Below the pieces are notes generated by a model that ran no database searches, had not been told where the DNA came from, and was given only the letters and a program-made list of their open reading frames with translations. Positions 59,529 through 64,000 of a stretch of DNA of 64,000 nucleotides are shown piece after piece (position 1 is the stretch's first letter; each line of letters begins with the position of its first letter). This DNA is from Kosakonia sp. SMBL-WEM22 (GTDB taxonomy: Bacteria > Pseudomonadota > Gammaproteobacteria > Enterobacterales > Enterobacteriaceae). The translations under genes and the position numbers were made by a program. Location: assembly GCF_014490785.1 (NCBI RefSeq), contig NZ_CP051488.1, forward strand, positions 4,464,001 to 4,528,000, written 5' to 3'.

Positions 59529-60250
59529 TAATGACCTTGCCCTGAGAAATCGCCGCTTTTGAACTGGCGAATGTAGAGATAGACCGTGTGCTTGGAGATA
59601 TTCAGGCGGTCAGCGACCTGATTAATGGCGTCTTTGATATCAAAGATGCCTTTCTCGTAGAGGTTAAGCACGATCTGACGATTTTTGGCGTTGTTAGAGA
59701 CGTTACGGTCAGCGTTCACCTCTTCAATGGTGAACTCAAGGGTTTGCATCACCAGGTCTTCAACAGACGAAGCGAAGTTAACCGAGGAGCCAACATCCGG
59801 CGTTTCCGGCGGCACAAAAGTGCTCATGATCTGCGAGAAAGGTACATCGAGATTCATGTTGATGCAGAGTAGGCCAATAACACGGTGATCGCGGTTGCGA
59901 ATAGCTATCGTCACCGACTTCATCAGCACGCCGCTTTTTGCGCGGGTGAAATAGCATTTCGACACGCTGCTGTCGGCACCGGTCATATCATGCAGCATAC
60001 GCAGCGCGAGATCGGTAATCGGCGAGCCAATTTTACGCCCGGTGTGCTCGCCGTTAGCGATGCGGATGGCAGAGCATTTGAGATCCTGTAAGGAGTGCAA
60101 CACGATTTCGCAGTGCGAACCAATGAGCATCGCTAACCCGTCCACCACCGCTTCGTAGGATTTGAGGATATCGAAGTCGGTTTGATCGAAAGGACGTTGA
60201 TCCAGGAGGTCAAGCTCACTGGTTTCGTTGGTTAATAGCGACCTGGACAT
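59528..60250 (-). CDS. yheO: YheO, PAS/helix-turn-helix regulator family
   Basis: A 240-residue protein of the YheO family: an N-terminal PAS-like domain (HCEIVLHSLQDL) and a C-terminal helix-turn-helix (IKDAINQVADRLNISKHTVYLYIRQF) that suggests DNA binding. A GTG 12 bases upstream adds MFFF but sits directly on the AGGAG site; the ATG at 60250 gives the E. coli start. It precedes tusDCB with one-base overlap, and its targets are unknown. Confidence 0.95.
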   Translation of the reverse strand: MSRSLLTNETSELDLLDQRPFDQTDFDILKSYEAVVDGLAMLIGSHCEIVLHSLQDLKCSAIRIANGEHTGRKIGSPITDLALRMLHDMTGADSSVSKCYFTRAKSGVLMKSVTIAIRNRDHRVIGLLCINMNLDVPFSQIMSTFVPPETPDVGSSVNFASSVEDLVMQTLEFTIEEVNADRNVSNNAKNRQIVLNLYEKGIFDIKDAINQVADRLNISKHTVYLYIRQFKSGDFSGQGH

Positions 60251-60369
60251 GAAAAAAAACACTCCTTTTCAGGAGCCTGTCGTTAAGTTTTCAGGGCAGG
60301 CTCAGTATTTGCAGGGGGATATAAATTAATACATCGTAGGTTATGCTTTCCAGAATTATATCCCCGATG

Positions 60370-60402
60370 CAAAAAAAACGCCGCTCGGAGGCGGCGCGTT
60401 TC
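60370..60402 (-). terminator. Terminator after fkpA
   Basis: CGCCGC-CTCCGA-GCGGCG (60396-60379) followed by eight T on the minus strand, about 12 bases past the fkpA stop. Confidence 0.9.
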
Positions 60403-60408
60403 ACACTT

Positions 60409-61257
60409 TTACTTCTTCGCAGCAGGGGTGTCTTTTGCGTCATCCGCTTTATCGCCTGCGGCTGGAGCCGCTTCCGGGGCCGCAGCGTCCGCTTTCGGAG
60501 CCGGTTTGATATCAAGCAGCTCAACGTCGAATACCAGGGTAGAGTTCGCCGGAATACCCGGTACGCCCGTTTTACCGTAAGCCAGTGCCGGCGGGATCAC
60601 CAGTTTGATTTTGCCGCCTTTCTTGATGTTTTTCAGGCCTTCGGTCCAGCCCGGGATCACGCCATCGAGGCGGAAGGAGAGCGGTTCGCCACGGGTGTAA
60701 GAGTTGTCGAACTCTTTACCGTCAATCAGCGTGCCTTTGTAGTTTACCACCACGGTGTCGCTATCTTTCGGCGCATCACCGGTACCCGCTTTCTCTACTT
60801 TGTAGAGCAGGCCGGTGCTGGAGGTTTTCACGCCTTTCTCTTTTGCAAAGGCATCACGGAAGGCTTTGCCTTTGGTTTCGTTTTCAGTCGCATCTTTTTC
60901 CATGCGCTCCTGAGCGGCAGTTTTCACACGCGTTTCAAACGCCTGCAGAGTCTGTTCGATCTCCTGGTCACTCAGCTTGCTCTTATCAGCAAAGGCGTCC
61001 TGCACACCGGCGATCAGCTGGTCTTTATCCAGTTTGATGCCCAGCTTTTCCTGCTCTTTCAGGGAATTTTCCATGTAACGGCCCAGTGACGCGCCCAGCG
61101 CGTAAGCGGATTTCTGGTCGTCGTTTTTGAATGCCGATTTGCTGTCAGTTGCAGCAGCTTTCTCTTTGGTTGGGGCATCAGCAGCTAAGGTGAGCGGTGC
61201 ATGAAGGGCTACAGCCATGGTGGTCGCCAGCAGCGTGACTTTAAACAGTGATTTCAT
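60409..61257 (-). CDS. fkpA: Periplasmic FKBP-type peptidyl-prolyl isomerase FkpA
   Basis: FkpA is a periplasmic folding chaperone and prolyl isomerase. The 282-residue precursor has a signal peptide (MKSLFKVTLLATTMAVALHAPLTLA), an N-terminal helical dimerisation domain and a C-terminal FKBP domain with GEPLSFRLDGVIPGW and STLVFDVELL. The Ala/Asp/Lys-rich tail (APKADAAAPEAAPAAG) is longer than in E. coli. A frame from 61281 adds eight residues. It lies opposite slyX and has a candidate sigma-E promoter. Confidence 0.97.
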   Translation of the reverse strand: MKSLFKVTLLATTMAVALHAPLTLAADAPTKEKAAATDSKSAFKNDDQKSAYALGASLGRYMENSLKEQEKLGIKLDKDQLIAGVQDAFADKSKLSDQEIEQTLQAFETRVKTAAQERMEKDATENETKGKAFRDAFAKEKGVKTSSTGLLYKVEKAGTGDAPKDSDTVVVNYKGTLIDGKEFDNSYTRGEPLSFRLDGVIPGWTEGLKNIKKGGKIKLVIPPALAYGKTGVPGIPANSTLVFDVELLDIKPAPKADAAAPEAAPAAGDKADDAKDTPAAKK

Positions 61258-61372
61258 CCATTTCTCCAGGGACCGGGGCATCTCGCCCCAGGGTTAAACA
61301 TAAAGTAAGAAGCGTACTATAAAGTGTTGCGGCGGAAATCAACATAAGGACTCTGCCCGAATTCACCCGATC

Positions 61373-61400
61373 TGTGACTATTTTTGTTTAAATAAGTTTC
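61373..61400 (-). promoter_or_regulatory. Candidate sigma-E promoter of fkpA
   Basis: On the minus strand GAAACTT (61400-61394), 16 bases, TCACA (61377-61373), against consensus GGAACTT-N16-TCTGA. The -35 fits with one change, the -10 with two. E. coli fkpA is sigma-E-controlled, so this is plausible but not proven. Confidence 0.5.
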
Positions 61401-61486
61401 TGCATGAAGGCTGTACCTTCGCGCAAAGTTAAGTAAAATCCGGCCGATTACCCCAATCGACCCGGATGTTACCCGGAGGTGAAAAG

Positions 61487-61705
61487 ATGCAAGAGTTATC
61501 GATAGAAGCGCGACTGGCTGAACTGGAGAGTCGACTGGCTTTTCAGGAGATGACCATTGAAGAGCTCAACCAGACGGTGGTAGCTCATGAGCTGGAGATG
61601 GCGAAGCTGCGCGAACATCTGCGTTTGCTGGTGGAGAAAGTAAAAGCCAGTCAGCCTTCACATCTGGCGTCCCCGTCGGAAGAGACACCCCCGCCCCACT
61701 ATTAA
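61487..61705 (+). CDS. slyX: SlyX, small coiled-coil protein
   Basis: A 72-residue protein of the SlyX family, MQELSIEARLAELESRLAFQE, mostly a coiled coil, with a Ser/Pro-rich tail ending PPPHY. Function unknown. The frame is open to 61466, but homology places the ATG at 61487. It diverges from fkpA and converges on slyD. Confidence 0.95.
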   Translation: MQELSIEARLAELESRLAFQEMTIEELNQTVVAHELEMAKLREHLRLLVEKVKASQPSHLASPSEETPPPHY

Positions 61706-61710
61706 GATGT

Positions 61711-61737
61711 AAAAAAAGCGGGTTTCCCCGCTTTTTG
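61711..61737. terminator. Bidirectional terminator between slyX and slyD
   Basis: AAAAAGCGGG-TTTC-CCCGCTTTTT (61713-61736) with A- and T-runs on the two sides, so it can end slyX and read-through from slyD. A second stem GCCCGGT...ACCGGGC with T (61739-61768) follows. Confidence 0.88.
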
Positions 61738-61815
61738 TGCCCGGTCGGCTGACGCTTACCGGGCTTTTCAATACCTTAGCCAACGCACCTTCGGCGCGAA
61801 AGACGACGGGTATGA

Positions 61816-62409
61816 TTAGTGGCAGCCGCAACCGCCGTTACCGCAACCACCTTTACCGCCATGATCGTGACCATGGTCGTGATCGTGGCCGTGACCACCG
61901 CAGCAGCCGTCGTGACCGTGGTCGTGGTCATGATCGTGACCATGCGGGCCATGAACGTGACCGTGCGCCAGCTCTTCTTCGGTTGCTTCGCGAATCGCGA
62001 CAACTTCGACGTTGAACTTCAGGTTCTGACCCGCCAGCATGTGGTTACCATCAACCACTACGTGGTCATCTTCCACTTCGGTGATCTCAACCGGCACCGG
62101 GCCCTGGTCAGTTTCAGCCAGGAAGCGCATGCCAACCTGCAGTTCGTCAACGCCCATGAAGACGTCTTTCGGAACGCGCTGCACCAGATTTTCATCGTAC
62201 TGACCGTAAGCGTCGTTCGCGCCAACAGCCACATCGAATTTGTCGCCGACTTCATGACCGTCCAGCGCGTTTTCCAGACCGGAGATCAGGGAGCCGTGAC
62301 CGTGCAGGTAGTCCAGCGGTGCACTCACCGGAGACTCATCAACTAATACACCGTCTTCTGTACGTACCTGATAGGCCAGGCTGACCACCAGGTCTTTTGC
62401 TACTTTCAT
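61816..62409 (-). CDS. slyD: FKBP-type peptidyl-prolyl isomerase and nickel protein SlyD
   Basis: SlyD is a cytosolic prolyl isomerase with chaperone flap (IF domain) and a metal-binding tail that supplies nickel to hydrogenase maturation. The 197-residue product starts MKVAKDLVVSLAYQVRTEDG; the tail after about 147 is rich in His, Asp, Gly and Cys (HGHDHDHDHGHDGCCGGHGHDHDHGHDH). The frame is open to 62682 but homology sets the ATG at 62409. The tail sequence is lineage-specific compared with E. coli. Confidence 0.97.
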   Translation of the reverse strand: MKVAKDLVVSLAYQVRTEDGVLVDESPVSAPLDYLHGHGSLISGLENALDGHEVGDKFDVAVGANDAYGQYDENLVQRVPKDVFMGVDELQVGMRFLAETDQGPVPVEITEVEDDHVVVDGNHMLAGQNLKFNVEVVAIREATEEELAHGHVHGPHGHDHDHDHGHDGCCGGHGHDHDHGHDHGGKGGCGNGGCGCH

Positions 62410-62503
62410 GATATCTCCTGAGCGTGGGAAAATTACTGGCGCAGATTGTAACGGAATTCTGCACCCGTGTACCCTTAAGCTTAAAAAATCCTGCCTGATA
62501 TCG

Positions 62504-62704
62504 CTAGTCCGGATGAAAAATCCCGATAACTTGCTCATCTTTGCGAACATGATCGCGTGCTTCTTTATCCGCTTCGCGCATCTGATGCCCGCACTTAACA
62601 CACTCAACAATATCGACGTTATTTTCGCGCCACATCGCCATTGAGTCTTTCGCCTGGCACGACGGACAGGTCGCACCGGCAATAAAACGTTTACGTACAG
62701 CCAT
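62504..62704 (-). CDS. yheV: YheV, zinc-ribbon protein
   Basis: A 66-residue protein starting MAVRKRFIAGATCPSCQ with CPSC and CVKC pairs forming a DUF2387 zinc ribbon. E. coli YheV is 66 residues and nearly identical; function unknown. The start at 62704 follows the kefB stop by 10 bases. Confidence 0.94.
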   Translation of the reverse strand: MAVRKRFIAGATCPSCQAKDSMAMWRENNVDIVECVKCGHQMREADKEARDHVRKDEQVIGIFHPD

Positions 62705-62714
62705 TCGACTCCCC

Positions 62715-64000
62715 TTATTCAAACTCATCCCAGCCGTCGAGCTGACGCCGCTCTTGCTGCATCTCACGCTGGAAAATCTCTTCCAGCTCGCGGCGCGCTT
62801 CACGTACGCGGGAAATTTGTACCGTATCGGTATGCACCGGCATCAGCTCGCGCAGCATGCGCATATCGAGCCGCCTGAAGTGCAGCTGCGCCCGCTGCGC
62901 CTGATGCGGATGCATACCCAGTGAAATCAGAGCCTTACGCCCTAACTCCAGCGCACTGGAGAAGGTTTCGCGCGAGAACTGCGTCACGCCCGCCTGCAAC
63001 AGCTCATGCGCTTCGACACGTCCCCGCGCCCGCGCCAAAATCGCCAGATGGGGAAAGTGCTGCTGGCAAAGCTCCACCAGCTTCATGGTATCGACCGGAT
63101 CGTTACAGGTGATGACAATCGATTGTGCGGCCTCCGCCCCTGCCGAGCGCAATAACTCCAGCTGCGTCGCATCACCGTAATAGACTTTGTAGCCATATTT
63201 ACGCATCAGGTTCACCGCGCTGATATCACGCTCCAGCACGGTAATGCGCATCTCGTTCGCCATCAGCAGGCGGCCAATCACCTGCCCGAAGCGCCCAAAA
63301 CCGACGACAATCACCTGCGGCTTATCATCATCGACCCACGGCGCTTCATCTTCATCCTCCGGCTTGTTGAAACGTCGGGAGAGCAGCTTATCAATGGCGC
63401 GCATCAGCAGCGGCGTGGTCATCATCGACAGCGTGACGGTTACCAGCAGCAGCGCCATCTGATCGTCTTTAAACAGCCGCTGCGAGGAAGCGGTGGAAAA
63501 GAGCACAAACGCGAACTCACCGCCCTGGCTCAATACCCCAGCAAACTGCATCCGCTCAGAGCTACGCAGACCGTAAATGCGCGCCAGCCCGTACAGCACC
63601 AGCGATTTTACGGCCACCAGCACCGCAACGCTCATCACTACCCACAATAGATGGGTATAGAGCACGCCGAGGTTCAGCGCCATGCCGACCGAAATAAAGA
63701 ACAGCCCCAACAGCAGCCCTTTAAACGGCTCAATGGCAATCTCCAGCTCGTGGCGGTATTCGCTCTCCGCCAGCAGAATGCCAGCAATAAACGTACCCAG
63801 CGCCATCGACAGGCCGAGGGCATCCATAAACAGCGCCGACCCCAGTACTAGCAGCAGCGTGGCGGCGGTAAAGACTTCGCGCACGCCGGAAGCGGCGATA
63901 AAACGAAACACAGGGCGCAGCAGGTAACGCCCGCCGATCAGCATCCCGGCAAAGGCGAGCACCTTCATGCCCACCTTCATCCAGTCGAGATGATCGTCGC
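62715..64000 (-). CDS. kefB: Glutathione-regulated potassium-efflux protein KefB, 3' part
   Basis: Coding continues beyond the right edge, so about 428 C-terminal residues of about 600 are present. Visible are the second half of the CPA2 antiporter domain (membrane helices from about TLLLVLGSALFMDALG on, QGGEFAFVLFSTASSQ) and the cytosolic RCK_N domain with VVGFGRFGQVIGRLL, which binds glutathione adducts and NAD. It protects against electrophiles such as methylglyoxal by cytoplasmic acidification. The activator KefG would lie outside. Confidence 0.97.
   Translation of the reverse strand, partial: DDHLDWMKVGMKVLAFAGMLIGGRYLLRPVFRFIAASGVREVFTAATLLLVLGSALFMDALGLSMALGTFIAGILLAESEYRHELEIAIEPFKGLLLGLFFISVGMALNLGVLYTHLLWVVMSVAVLVAVKSLVLYGLARIYGLRSSERMQFAGVLSQGGEFAFVLFSTASSQRLFKDDQMALLLVTVTLSMMTTPLLMRAIDKLLSRRFNKPEDEDEAPWVDDDKPQVIVVGFGRFGQVIGRLLMANEMRITVLERDISAVNLMRKYGYKVYYGDATQLELLRSAGAEAAQSIVITCNDPVDTMKLVELCQQHFPHLAILARARGRVEAHELLQAGVTQFSRETFSSALELGRKALISLGMHPHQAQRAQLHFRRLDMRMLRELMPVHTDTVQISRVREARRELEEIFQREMQQERRQLDGWDEFE

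Noticed and set aside
62410..62682. A 91-codon N-terminal extension of slyD
   Set aside because: It runs antiparallel to nothing but overlaps yheV in another frame, and FKBP homology starts at MKVAKDL.

Overview
This window is a chromosomal segment of an enterobacterium (order Enterobacterales, close to the Enterobacter/Kosakonia/Klebsiella group). The protein sequences are near-identical in length and motif content to those of Escherichia coli, the gene order follows the E. coli mreB-to-kefB region, and there are no insertion sequences, prophage genes or CRISPR arrays. Most of it is core genome; the accessory interest lies in a few insertions, replacements and regulatory sites.

Region 1-7,000: the 5' end of a Maf-like nucleotide pyrophosphatase gene, then mreD-mreC-mreB (cell shape) and csrD (turnover factor of the CsrB/C RNAs), all on the minus strand; diverging from csrD is msrP-msrQ (repair of oxidised periplasmic methionine). 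Region 7,000-14,900 (plus strand): aroQ, accB-accC, yhdT-panF-prmA, a secreted alpha-carbonic anhydrase, dusB-fis and the tiny membrane protein yhdU. Region 15,000-22,300: a complete MHYT-GGDEF-EAL cyclic-di-GMP protein standing where E. coli K-12 has acrS-acrEF, the lipoprotein yhdV, and a complete polar amino-acid ABC transporter yhdW-yhdX-yhdY-yhdZ preceded by a sigma-54 promoter and an NtrC-like site.

Region 22,390-28,013: one rRNA operon on the minus strand, ordered 16S, tRNA-Glu(TTC), 23S, 5S, tRNA-Thr(GGT), 5S, with tandem P1/P2 promoters, boxA and a terminator. Region 28,100-38,450: yrdA; the minus-strand cluster dprA-smg-yrdD-tsaC-aroE-yrdB; the plus-strand cluster def-fmt-rsmB-trkA; mscL; then arfA, zntR and yhdN on the minus strand. 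arfA carries the RNase III hairpin that couples it to trans-translation.

Region 38,500-52,400 is the alpha, spc and S10 ribosomal protein operons (27 ribosomal proteins plus RpoA and SecY, minus strand), with the S10 leader, the spc promoter, an S8 operator at rplE and an S4 operator before rpsM. Region 52,500-64,000: a short prepilin peptidase (catalytic half only), bfr and bfd (iron storage and release, with a Fur-box candidate), tuf-fusA-rpsG-rpsL (str operon), tusBCD and yheO, fkpA, slyX, slyD, yheV and the 3' part of kefB.

No clearly new biological system was found. The most interesting points are the inserted alpha-carbonic anhydrase, the c-di-GMP gene in the acrEF position, the intact nitrogen-regulated yhdWXYZ operon, the spacer-tRNA change and 5S heterogeneity in the rRNA operon, the methylase-less prepilin peptidase, and a terminator for bfr lying inside the convergent gene.
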